Part shown: positions 7,394 to 15,230 of the stretch, piece by piece
Numbering within the stretch: the stretch's first letter is position 1
Layout: each line of letters begins with the position of its first letter
NCBI GenBank assembly: GCA_017526525.1
Contig: JAFXRG010000040.1
Coordinates: 1-40,916 of the forward strand
Length of the DNA: 40,916 nt
Source of the DNA: Clostridia bacterium
GTDB lineage: Bacteria; Bacillota; Clostridia; Christensenellales; Aristaeellaceae
Direction of reading: 5' to 3'
Notes under the pieces: model-generated
What the model was told of the DNA's origin: nothing
The model's input: only the letters and a program-made list of their open reading frames with translations
Database searches by the model: none
Position numbers and translations under genes: made by a program

Positions 7394-10300
7394 ATGAACA
7401 CCATTATCCAAAAACCTGTCGGAGTCTGTCTGGCGCAGGCGCATACCTCCCTGAAGACCGATCTGGTCTCCGAGATGGATCGCGCTGCCCGTGAAAAAGG
7501 CTGCGGCATCATTGCTTTCAACAGCTCGCTGGATTATTACTGGTCCCAGAAAGGGGACCATATTACCGCGTGCATTTACCGCCTGATCCGGTTTGACCAG
7601 CTTTCCGCGCTGGTGATCCTGCACGATAACATTTATGACCTCCACCTCATGAACTACCTGATCACCAACGCCCGTCAGCACGGGCTGCCGGTCTTTTACC
7701 TGGGCGGAATCCGGGAGGACTGCATCAGCATTACGGACGATTACGAAATCCCCTATAAAGACCTGGTCCGGCATGTGATCCGGGATCACGGGGTCCGGGA
7801 TATGTTTTATATTGCCGGGCTCCGCAATGAGGACAATTCCGTCCGCCGCCTCAGGTATTTTCGGGAAGTGCTGGAGGAATACGGCATCCCGCTGCCGGAG
7901 GAAAACGTCGCCTACGGCAATTATCTCGATACCATGGCGGCAGATATTGTTCGAAACCTGGCGGAAACCCGGGAGCACCTGCCCCGGGCCATCCTGTGCG
8001 CCAATGACAGCATGGCCGCCGCGGTGTGCGACGAGCTCCAGGGCCGCGGAGTCCGGATTCCGGAGGACGTGATCGTCACCGGTTTTGACGGGACACCCAC
8101 CGCGTATCTCGGCGTTCCACAGCTGACCACCTGCCATTCCAACCCCGAAGGCCTGTCGAAACTGGTTATGGATCTTGTGGACCGCTATTACCGCGGGGAA
8201 GCGCTGGAAAAAAAATACACCCACAGCTACAAAACCCTGCTGATGGAATCCTGCGGCTGCGGACATGTCCATCATCCGCGTTTCAACGCCCTGCGCACCT
8301 TCCGGCAGGCGGAAACCTTTGTCAACCACGAGAACAACCTGTATTACTCCATGGAACAGCTGCTGGAGCTGAAGGAGCCGCTGGATATTTTCCGGAAGCT
8401 TTCCGCCACGCTGCTGCCCGGCTCCGCCCTGTACCTCAACCGGAGCATGATTGAGGCCAATCCGGACGAAGAGTACCACGCAAACCGGATTGAGGATGAA
8501 CTGATCATGATTCCCTACCGGAAGCCGGATCAGCAGCTGATCTTCCGGAAGGTTTACAGCCGGGATATGCCCCTGCCGGAGCCGGTGACCCAGGGAACCC
8601 ATATCCTGAATGTCATTCATTCCGACACGCTGGTGTTCGGATACTATGCCGCCCATACCACGGACCTGGCAGCGGATACCCAGCTGATCAAGCGGCTGTC
8701 CGATGTCCTGAACATGGTTTACTGCATTGTGGAAGCCAGGAACCGGCAGCGGCAGCTGATTGCCCGCTTTGAAAACAATCTGTATCTGGACACCCTGACC
8801 GGCCTTTCCAACCTGAAAGGCCTGACCCGCTGGTTCCATGAGTATATCTCCGATTCGGACAACCACCGGAAATATCTTTCCCTGTCCGTTTATTCCATTC
8901 CGCGCTATTCATGGATTTTCGAAACCCACGGCATGGAGGAGACGGAAAACACGGTCCGGACCGTCGCGGAACTCCTGCGCCAGTCCAATCCGGACGCGCT
9001 GATCATCACCCGGCTCAATGAAGAACAGTTTAGCGTGGCCAGGTGTTCGGAGACGGAAGCGGACATCACCGCCCGGATCGGGCATGCAGAACAGGAGTTC
9101 CTGCAGCACCTTGAAGCCGTCAACGCCCAGGAAGGACGTTCCTTCCATCTGGAGGTCAGCTTCGGAAGCACTCTGCTGAAAACCGGCTGGGAAAGCACCA
9201 CCGTGGAAAACCTGATCCATCTGGCCATCGGCGAAATGTATCTGAACCGGCTGCGGACCGGAACCCATGAGAATCCGGATGCGGAAACAGCCGGCCACAC
9301 CCTGTACAATTCCCTGATCCTGCTGCTGGAAAAGAACCTGATCCGGTATTTCTTCCAGCCCATTGTGGACGCACACACCGGGCAGATTTACGCCTATGAG
9401 GCGCTGATGCGTTCCGGCGGCGGAATCCAGCTGACCCCCATGCAGATCCTGAGTGCCGCCCGGGAATACGGCCGTTTGTATGACGTGGAACAGATCACGC
9501 TTTTCGGGATCATTGACCGGTATGTCCGGGATTACCGCAGTTTCAGCGGCTGCAAGGTTTTTATCAATACGATCCCGGGCCACTTCCTGACGGAAGAGGA
9601 CTGCAGTGAAATCATGGCCCGGTACGGAAGCTATCTGGACTGCTTTGTGCTGGAGCTGACGGAGGATGACCCCACCTCGGACGAGGAGCTGAAGCGCATC
9701 AAAAAGCTCAGCCATCCGGGAAACCAGATGCAGATTGCCGTTGACGATTACGGAACCGGCCACAGCAATATCGTGAACCTGCTCCGCTATGCTCCCCAGA
9801 TTATCAAAATCGACCGAGCACTGATCACGGATATCGACAAGGATACCAATAAACAGCTGTTCGTCCGGAACACCATCGATTTCGCGCATCAGAACAACAT
9901 CCGTGCCCTGGCGGAAGGCGTGGAAACTGCCGATGAGCTTCGGACCGTCATTGAGTTCGGCATCGACCTGATCCAGGGATTCTATACCGGCCGTCCCTCT
10001 CCCCAGCCGGTCCCGGTCATCAATGAAAACGTCCGGAACGAGATTATCCGGATGAAGCTTCAGGCGGTGCAGTACGGCAGCACGCCGCTGACTTACACCA
10101 TGAGCGACGGCGAAAAGGCCGACCTGCTCCAGCTGCGGCTGCAGCAGGTCAACTGCATCCGGATGGGATCCGGAAGCTTTGTCCTGACCGGGGATCCGAA
10201 GCAAAGCGTGGATATGATCCTGCGGGTGGATGATAATTCAGAATGCACCATCACCTTTGACGGCATCAATATCCGCGGTGTCACGGAGCCTACCGTGGTG

Positions 10301-11284
10301 TTCGGCCGCAGCTGCAGGGTCACCCTGATGCTGAAGGGCGAAAACACCCTCCGGAAGGAAGGCATTGTCGTTCCTCCGGATTCCTTCCTGACGGTGCTCG
10401 GCGACGGCAGCCTGCACATTAACAACAACCGCAACTATTCCGCCGGAATCGGCGGAAGATACAACGATCCTTACGGCACCATTGTGCTGGATCTGGACGG
10501 AAAGCTTTCCTTTTCCTCTGCCGGGGACCGGATCTGCTGCATCGGCGGCGGCCGCAGCGCCGGCAGGGGCATCCGTCTGGTTCGGGGAACCTACGATATT
10601 TCCGCCAGCGGAATCAATGTGGTATGCATCGGTTCCTCCCTGGGGGATGCCTCCGTTCATCTGGGTGAAATCAGCCTGTCCGCTCACGGGGAAGGAAATG
10701 AGGTCCTGCTGATCGGCAGCGTATCCGGCAAGGCAAAAATCGTCTCCTCAGGTTCTCTCCGGCTTTCCGCCGCCTGTGAACGGGCCACCGGAATCGGAGC
10801 CATCAGCGGAGATGCGGAGATCTCCTTTGATGGCGGTTCCGCCGTCGTCTCCGTCAGCTGCGACAGCGGAGCTGCCATCGGCACCTTCAGCGGGGAGCAT
10901 ATGACCACCGTCCGGAATACGCTGATCCGTCTCCACGGGGAAGGAAACCAGCTGGCCGGTCTCGGAAGCCTCCTCGGCATCGGAGAAGTCCGGATCGAAA
11001 GCGGGGAAATCTGCGGGGACCTGCTGGCGGCCGAAAAAATGATCCTGGGAAGCGAAGGATCCCGCTGCGTGGTGACCGGCGGAAACCTGAATTTTGCCCG
11101 GGACCGCAGTGCGATGCCAGTCAGTCCCGACGGTACGCCGCTGGTCTTCAGGATGCCGGAGGAAGATCACTTTGAACGCACCTTCCGGGACCGGAAGGAA
11201 ACCTGGACCTACCGGGCGGACCGGAACGCGGAAGGAAAACTGGGGGTATTTGTTCCGGAAGCGGATCCCGGACAACTCCCCTGA
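7394..11284 (+). CDS. sensor-GGDEF(degenerate)-EAL-beta-solenoid fusion protein
   Basis: A 1296-residue protein without signal peptide or membrane segment. Residues 1-290 resemble the ligand-binding half of LacI/GalR regulators but lack the DNA-binding helix-turn-helix; they end in a Cys-rich ESCGCG. Residues 300-455 look like a GAF-like linker. The GGDEF domain (about 460-630) is degenerate, with RLNEEQF (540-546) in the active-site position. The EAL domain (about 640-890) keeps all key residues: EAL at 669-671, Asn725, Glu754, Asp784-Asp785, Lys805, Glu841 and Gln861. It should therefore cleave cyclic di-GMP. Residues about 915-1240 hold beta-strand repeats with an IG-centred motif every 27-31 residues, of a kind usually met in extracellular carbohydrate-binding proteins. 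The sensor-EAL part has relatives by architecture; I know of no described protein with this C-terminus. Confidence 0.88.
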   Translation: MNTIIQKPVGVCLAQAHTSLKTDLVSEMDRAAREKGCGIIAFNSSLDYYWSQKGDHITACIYRLIRFDQLSALVILHDNIYDLHLMNYLITNARQHGLPVFYLGGIREDCISITDDYEIPYKDLVRHVIRDHGVRDMFYIAGLRNEDNSVRRLRYFREVLEEYGIPLPEENVAYGNYLDTMAADIVRNLAETREHLPRAILCANDSMAAAVCDELQGRGVRIPEDVIVTGFDGTPTAYLGVPQLTTCHSNPEGLSKLVMDLVDRYYRGEALEKKYTHSYKTLLMESCGCGHVHHPRFNALRTFRQAETFVNHENNLYYSMEQLLELKEPLDIFRKLSATLLPGSALYLNRSMIEANPDEEYHANRIEDELIMIPYRKPDQQLIFRKVYSRDMPLPEPVTQGTHILNVIHSDTLVFGYYAAHTTDLAADTQLIKRLSDVLNMVYCIVEARNRQRQLIARFENNLYLDTLTGLSNLKGLTRWFHEYISDSDNHRKYLSLSVYSIPRYSWIFETHGMEETENTVRTVAELLRQSNPDALIITRLNEEQFSVARCSETEADITARIGHAEQEFLQHLEAVNAQEGRSFHLEVSFGSTLLKTGWESTTVENLIHLAIGEMYLNRLRTGTHENPDAETAGHTLYNSLILLLEKNLIRYFFQPIVDAHTGQIYAYEALMRSGGGIQLTPMQILSAAREYGRLYDVEQITLFGIIDRYVRDYRSFSGCKVFINTIPGHFLTEEDCSEIMARYGSYLDCFVLELTEDDPTSDEELKRIKKLSHPGNQMQIAVDDYGTGHSNIVNLLRYAPQIIKIDRALITDIDKDTNKQLFVRNTIDFAHQNNIRALAEGVETADELRTVIEFGIDLIQGFYTGRPSPQPVPVINENVRNEIIRMKLQAVQYGSTPLTYTMSDGEKADLLQLRLQQVNCIRMGSGSFVLTGDPKQSVDMILRVDDNSECTITFDGINIRGVTEPTVVFGRSCRVTLMLKGENTLRKEGIVVPPDSFLTVLGDGSLHINNNRNYSAGIGGRYNDPYGTIVLDLDGKLSFSSAGDRICCIGGGRSAGRGIRLVRGTYDISASGINVVCIGSSLGDASVHLGEISLSAHGEGNEVLLIGSVSGKAKIVSSGSLRLSAACERATGIGAISGDAEISFDGGSAVVSVSCDSGAAIGTFSGEHMTTVRNTLIRLHGEGNQLAGLGSLLGIGEVRIESGEICGDLLAAEKMILGSEGSRCVVTGGNLNFARDRSAMPVSPDGTPLVFRMPEEDHFERTFRDRKETWTYRADRNAEGKLGVFVPEADPGQLP
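10442..11010 (+). repeat. protein-level repeat, about 28 residues per unit
   Basis: Within the fusion protein the pattern hydrophobic-IG-small/polar, followed by SGxA and alternating beta-strand residues, recurs with its Ile or Leu at residues 1019, 1050, 1079, 1107, 1134, 1162 and 1190. The spacing is 27-31 residues, which fits one turn of a beta-helix per unit. The copies are diverged at DNA level, so the array is old and not a recent slippage product. Confidence 0.7.
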
Positions 11285-11362
11285 TCCGTCCCCGGCAGGG
11301 CACGCCGGAATCAAATGCAGCACAGCAACCCGGACCATGGATAAAAAGGAGCTCCGTCAGGC

Positions 11363-12517
11363 ATGCAGCTGAATTATTTCTTTTTCTACACGGAAGCCAA
11401 TCTCGTCTGTATCATTATTCTGGGAATTCTCCTGATTCACAGCTGTCTGAACAGCACCCGCCAGGAAAAGCTGATCTGGTATAGCCGGACCCTGGCAACC
11501 CATATTTTGTATTTTCTTTCCGACATCGGATGGGCGGCGGTTCTCAGCGGGAATCTTCCGCGGACCCGATTTCTGGTCGTGCTGTTCAACTTTCTGAACT
11601 ATTTTCTGCTCAGTCTGATTGCCTATGAATGGTTCATGTATACGGCTGCCTCCATCCGGATGAAATCCAGGAACAGCAGCAAATTCAGGATTCTGTGGCT
11701 GCTCCCCATGGTGCTTTCCGTCCTGGCCGTTGTGCTGCTCTTCATCATTTCGCCGGAAACCCTGGTCCGGGGAAGCAACGAACTCACGAACCTGTATTAT
11801 CCGATGATGATTGCCGCGCCGATCATCTACCTGGTGACAGCGCAAAGCCTTTCCCTGAACCGGGCCAGGAGGGCGGAATCAAAGGAGGATGCCCAGCAAT
11901 TCCTGCAGATCGGTCTTTATCCGATATGCATCCTGGGATTCGGCCTGATCCAGACTTTCGCCATGAACGCGCCGCTTTTCTGCTTCGGATGCACCGTCGT
12001 CATGATGATTTTCTACATCCGGAACCTGCAGGTTCTGGTTTCCGTGGATTCTCTCACCCGCCTCAACAATCGCGGGCAGATCAGCCGCTATATGCAGCAG
12101 GTTCGTTTCCGGGAAAACATCCGGTCCTATGCCGTCATGATCGATATTGACAATTTTAAAAAAATCAATGATACCTTCGGCCATGCGGAAGGCGACCGGG
12201 CGCTGATGCTGGTTTCGGATGTCCTGAAGCAGGCCGTGGAAAGAATCCGATCCGCAGTGTTCCTCGGCCGGTACGGCGGGGATGAATTCACAATCTTCCT
12301 CCAGTGTGCGGAAGGGGATGTGCCCCCGGATCAGCTGCTGGCAACCATCCGTGAAATGCTGGAGGAACGGCAGGCAGAAACCGATCTTCCCTATGTGCTG
12401 AAAATCAGTGCCGGTTACGACCTGCTCCGGGACCGGAAGGATACCCTGGCTGCCTGCCTGAACCGGGCGGATGAAAAGCTGTATGAAAATAAGCGGACCG
12501 CCAATGTGGGCCGCTGA
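11363..12517 (+). CDS. membrane diguanylate cyclase (GGDEF)
   Basis: A 384-residue protein with about six hydrophobic segments in residues 1-205 and a C-terminal GGDEF domain. The domain begins at DSLTRLNNRGQ, has the IDIDNFKKINDTFGHAEGD metal and substrate block, and an intact catalytic GRYGGDEF (GGDEF at 305-309). It should condense two GTP to cyclic di-GMP at the inner face of the membrane. The inhibitory I-site is absent: the RxxD expected five residues before GGDEF reads RSAV, so product feedback is probably weak. The start has AAAAGGAG upstream. It follows the sensor-EAL gene by 78 bp on the same strand and may be cotranscribed, pairing a synthase with a hydrolase. The N-terminal sensor type is not recognisable. 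Confidence 0.92.
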   Translation: MQLNYFFFYTEANLVCIIILGILLIHSCLNSTRQEKLIWYSRTLATHILYFLSDIGWAAVLSGNLPRTRFLVVLFNFLNYFLLSLIAYEWFMYTAASIRMKSRNSSKFRILWLLPMVLSVLAVVLLFIISPETLVRGSNELTNLYYPMMIAAPIIYLVTAQSLSLNRARRAESKEDAQQFLQIGLYPICILGFGLIQTFAMNAPLFCFGCTVVMMIFYIRNLQVLVSVDSLTRLNNRGQISRYMQQVRFRENIRSYAVMIDIDNFKKINDTFGHAEGDRALMLVSDVLKQAVERIRSAVFLGRYGGDEFTIFLQCAEGDVPPDQLLATIREMLEERQAETDLPYVLKISAGYDLLRDRKDTLAACLNRADEKLYENKRTANVGR

Positions 12518-12567
12518 AAAAGGCTGCCGGAAAACCCATGTCTCCTTTCCGCCTTAAGGCGCCTGAT

Positions 12568-12596
12568 TTGACCGGAAGCCTTTCCCGTAGTATGAT
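12568..12596 (+). promoter_or_regulatory. promoter of the GlsB-like gene
   Basis: TTGACC at 12568-12573 and TATGAT at 12591-12596 are 17 bp apart. Transcription should begin near 12603, inside the terminator-like hairpin that follows directly. Confidence 0.7.
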
Positions 12597-12642
12597 ATCC
12601 GGGCCGGGAATTTCCTTGATTTCCCGCGCCCGGATGTTTTTT
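12597..12642 (+). terminator. intrinsic terminator after the diguanylate cyclase gene
   Basis: A long stem pairs ATCCGGGC (12597-12604) with GCCCGGAT (12628-12635) and CGGGAA (12605-12610) with TTCCCG (12621-12626), with one bulged C and then six T. It probably ends the upstream c-di-GMP transcript; the GlsB-like gene's own start lies inside it, so that transcript would carry only part of the stem. Confidence 0.75.
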
Positions 12643-12669
12643 CATGTTTTTCAGAAAGGGTGATCAAAA

Positions 12670-12936
12670 ATGCTGTGGCACTGGATTGTCAAAATTGTAC
12701 TCTGGACCCTGGCAGGCTACCTGGGCAGCCGGATCATGAAGGACGGAACGCCCAACGGATGGCTCGGCAACGTCATTCTCGGCTGGATCGGCGGACTCAT
12801 CGGCAACTTTGCCTTCAGCCTCATCGGGCTGGGCTCCAACGGCCTCATCGGGGAAATCCTCGTTTCCGTTGCGGGCGCCTGCCTGGTAATCTGGCTGGTC
12901 CGGAAGTTCAACCTGGGTCGTTGGTTTGATAAATAA
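12670..12936 (+). CDS. GlsB/YeaQ/YmgE family small membrane protein
   Basis: An 88-residue integral membrane protein with three hydrophobic, glycine-rich segments (about 4-20, 33-52 and 58-77). The pattern GYLGSRIM, GWLGNVILGWIGGLIGNF and a final lone strand of basic residues is typical of the GlsB/YeaQ/YmgE (transglycosylase-associated) family. These proteins are linked to general stress and envelope response, but their biochemical role is not established. It has its own promoter at 12568-12596, the ribosome binding site AGAAAGGG, and a strong terminator just after the stop. It is therefore a single-gene transcript inserted in the c-di-GMP block. Confidence 0.9.
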   Translation: MLWHWIVKIVLWTLAGYLGSRIMKDGTPNGWLGNVILGWIGGLIGNFAFSLIGLGSNGLIGEILVSVAGACLVIWLVRKFNLGRWFDK

Positions 12937-12944
12937 ATCATCAC

Positions 12945-12984
12945 GGAGGCAGGGAACATTTCTTCCCTGCCTCCTTCATTTTCC
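12945..12984 (+). terminator. bidirectional terminator between convergent genes
   Basis: A perfect 12-bp stem (12945-12956 with 12963-12974) with a 6-base loop is followed by TTCATTTT. It ends the GlsB-like gene, and on the other strand it lies about 90 bp after the stop of the EAL gene with a weak T-rich tail. Confidence 0.85.
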
Positions 12985-13065
12985 GTCCGGAAGTTTTCAG
13001 CCCTGCCTTCCGCGTCAATGGTGAACCGGGTCGCGGTCTGTTCGTCGTCAAAATCGCTGTAGGTT

Positions 13066-14958
13066 TCATCCCTGCAAATATTTTTCAGCAAAATCCTTCA
13101 TGGGCACAGGCTTTGAAAAATAGTAGCCCTGAAGATAATCGCAGCCGATGTCCGCCATGGCTTCGGCCATTTCCCGGTTTTCAATTCCCTCGGCGGTAAT
13201 GCTGAAACCCATCTGCCGGAACGCCTGTACCAGCGCCGGCAGCAGGGAATCCCGGTCCCGGATGTAGTCCCAGACAATCTTCATATCCAGCTTAATATGG
13301 GAAAAAGAATACTTTTTGACCTGATGCAGGTTTGAAAAGCCGGATCCGTAATCATCCAGCGCCAGCTGAAAGCCGCATTGATGCAGGTCTGCAATTTGTT
13401 TCTCCTGCTTGGAATAATTGATCATGGATTCTTTCGTAATCTCCAGATGAATCTGATCAGCGGAAATTCCGTATTCCTTCAGGATGGAGGAGAAAAGAAC
13501 GGGAAGATGGCTGTGCATGCACTGGATCGGCGAAAGATTCACGTTGATCCAGCGCAGCCCGGAGGAATGCAGGTCATGATCCCGGATAAAGGCACAGACC
13601 TTGCGCAGGACCTGTTCTCCCAGCTGGTTGATGTTTCCGTTTTTTTCGGCGATCGGAATAAACAGGCCCGGGGGAATCATTTTCCCCTCCCCGTCCCGGA
13701 TCCGGGCCAGGGCCTCCGCTGCGGCCGTCTTTCCGGTCCGGCTTTCATTGATCGGCTGCAGGAATACCTCCACCGCGTCGTTCTCAATGGCCTTGTCCAG
13801 CCAGCGTTTGATTTCAATCTGACGGTTGAATTCTTCCAGGGTTTCCGCCGGCATCAGCGTCTGTTCAATGTCCGCGCTTTCGCCTGCCTCGTCAAGCGCA
13901 TAAATCAGCATGTTCACAATCCGGTCCGAGGACAGCGCCCGGGCCGTCAGTCCGATTTCCACGTAAGTGACGTTCAGGTACAGGTCAACACCTTCCGCCT
14001 GCCAGGACTTCTGAAAGCGTTCCGAGATCTCCTTCCGGATTCTGTCCCAGTCGGTTTCATCCGCCCCGGCCAGCGCAAAGTTTCCACCCCGTACATAAAA
14101 TACCAGGCACTGCGGAAACTGCCGAACCAGGTAACTGATGATCAGTCCGAGGCCCTGGTCCATCTGTATTCCGCCGTACATGCTCCGTTTGTCATTGTAA
14201 TTCCGGATCGCAAAGCCGAGGATCCGGTTACCCTTCCGGTGCATCGGATCGTCCAGCCAGTCGGTAAGCGCCCGTGTGTTGAACGCCGGCCCCCGGTCGG
14301 TAATATAGAGGTCCGGATTCTCAAAGGCAAGGAAAATCACAAGAATTGCCAGCAGGCAGAACACGTTCATGACCAGATACTGCGGGAACAGGATCCGTAT
14401 CGTGTTCCCGATGATCAGGATGGCGTGATAACCGAAGGCGCTGATCAGGACGCTTCTGCGAACCTTTTTCCGGTAACGGACCAGCTGGAAAATGCCCAGG
14501 GCCAGGTAAAAGAAGGAACAGGCGGGCAGAATCCAGTACAGGGGGCCCCTGTGATATCCGGCCGCATCCGCCGTATAAACAGCGCCGGTGAACGGACTGG
14601 TTACCACCATGACTTCACAAACCAGGAAAACGGTATAGGACAGCAGCTTGTTCCACGTAAAACCGGATGCTCCGACTTTCGGCAGTTTCATGGTCAGCCG
14701 GAAGAACGCCAGCACCCGGGCAAAAAAAGCAACAAAGAAGGCCATATTCAGCACGGACAGCAACGGGACGGAAAAATCCCGGTAATGATTATCCGCGTAG
14801 GTGGACAGGAGATCCGTAACAATGGCCGCGATATCCGTAATGATCAGTGTCAGGAACGCCTTGTTGATCCGGTTCGGAATCCGGGGCCGGGCAAAATAGA
14901 AAACCAAAAGAACAGAAAGCACCAACAGGCTTGGAATGACAAAATCCATATTCCACAC
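13066..14958 (-). CDS. membrane cyclic di-GMP phosphodiesterase (EAL)
   Basis: A 630-residue protein. About seven hydrophobic segments fill residues 1-215, followed by a degenerate GGDEF domain (RGGNF where GGDEF is expected) and a full EAL domain from about residue 395. The EAL site is complete: EAL at 415-417, Asn in WINVNLS, Glu in LEITKES, Asp535-Asp536 in LDDYGSG, Lys in IKLD, Glu in AEGIEN and Gln in LQGYYFSKP. It should hydrolyse cyclic di-GMP at the membrane, with the GGDEF part perhaps binding GTP as a regulator. The start is a GTG at 14958, chosen because AAGGAAG lies eight bases upstream; an ATG three codons later is too far from it. It diverges from the LacI-type regulator. Confidence 0.92.
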   Translation of the reverse strand: MWNMDFVIPSLLVLSVLLVFYFARPRIPNRINKAFLTLIITDIAAIVTDLLSTYADNHYRDFSVPLLSVLNMAFFVAFFARVLAFFRLTMKLPKVGASGFTWNKLLSYTVFLVCEVMVVTSPFTGAVYTADAAGYHRGPLYWILPACSFFYLALGIFQLVRYRKKVRRSVLISAFGYHAILIIGNTIRILFPQYLVMNVFCLLAILVIFLAFENPDLYITDRGPAFNTRALTDWLDDPMHRKGNRILGFAIRNYNDKRSMYGGIQMDQGLGLIISYLVRQFPQCLVFYVRGGNFALAGADETDWDRIRKEISERFQKSWQAEGVDLYLNVTYVEIGLTARALSSDRIVNMLIYALDEAGESADIEQTLMPAETLEEFNRQIEIKRWLDKAIENDAVEVFLQPINESRTGKTAAAEALARIRDGEGKMIPPGLFIPIAEKNGNINQLGEQVLRKVCAFIRDHDLHSSGLRWINVNLSPIQCMHSHLPVLFSSILKEYGISADQIHLEITKESMINYSKQEKQIADLHQCGFQLALDDYGSGFSNLHQVKKYSFSHIKLDMKIVWDYIRDRDSLLPALVQAFRQMGFSITAEGIENREMAEAMADIGCDYLQGYYFSKPVPMKDFAEKYLQG

Positions 14959-15024
14959 AGCGCTTTCTTCCTTTCAGATTCCTTTTTCTCGTATTCTCGT
15001 ATCCTTGCCAGAACAGGGTCCCTT

Positions 15025-15055
15025 ATATTAACCCATAAAGTCGTCCCTGTGTCAA
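15025..15055 (-). promoter_or_regulatory. weak promoter of the membrane EAL gene
   Basis: Read on the minus strand, TTGACA (15050-15055) and TAATAT (15025-15030) are separated by 19 bp, two more than ideal. The long spacing suggests low basal activity or need for an activator. Confidence 0.45.
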
Positions 15056-15062
15056 GCTTTTC

Positions 15063-15086
15063 GGGAAAACCTGCGGCGGTTTTCCC
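15063..15086. promoter_or_regulatory. inverted repeat between divergent promoters
   Basis: GGGAAAACC (15063-15071) and GGTTTTCCC (15078-15086) form a perfect 9-bp inverted repeat with a 6-base spacer. It lies next to the -35 box of the EAL gene and 70 bp upstream of the LacI-type gene promoter. No T run follows on either strand, so a protein-binding site is more likely than a terminator. Confidence 0.45.
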
Positions 15087-15157
15087 CTTCGAAAACGGAA
15101 GGAAGGGTGCCGTGTTTAAACCCGAAAGCAACGGAAAACACCGGCGGAGGATCGTAT

Positions 15158-15186
15158 TTGACATTCCCCGGGATCTGTGGTAACAT
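15158..15186 (+). promoter_or_regulatory. promoter of the LacI-type regulator gene
   Basis: A perfect TTGACA at 15158-15163 and TAACAT at 15181-15186 are 17 bp apart, 44 bp before the ATG. The site CAGGAGGA precedes the start codon. A GTTTAAAC palindrome at 15114-15121 lies upstream and might be an operator. Confidence 0.75.
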
Positions 15187-15230
15187 CGCGGCATGATCGT
15201 TAATGCTGAATATACAGGAGGACTCTCCCT

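Noticed and set aside
7394-8270. Calling the fusion protein's N-terminus a LacI-type transcription factor
   Set aside because: The helix-turn-helix and hinge helix are missing; only the ligand-binding half is present.
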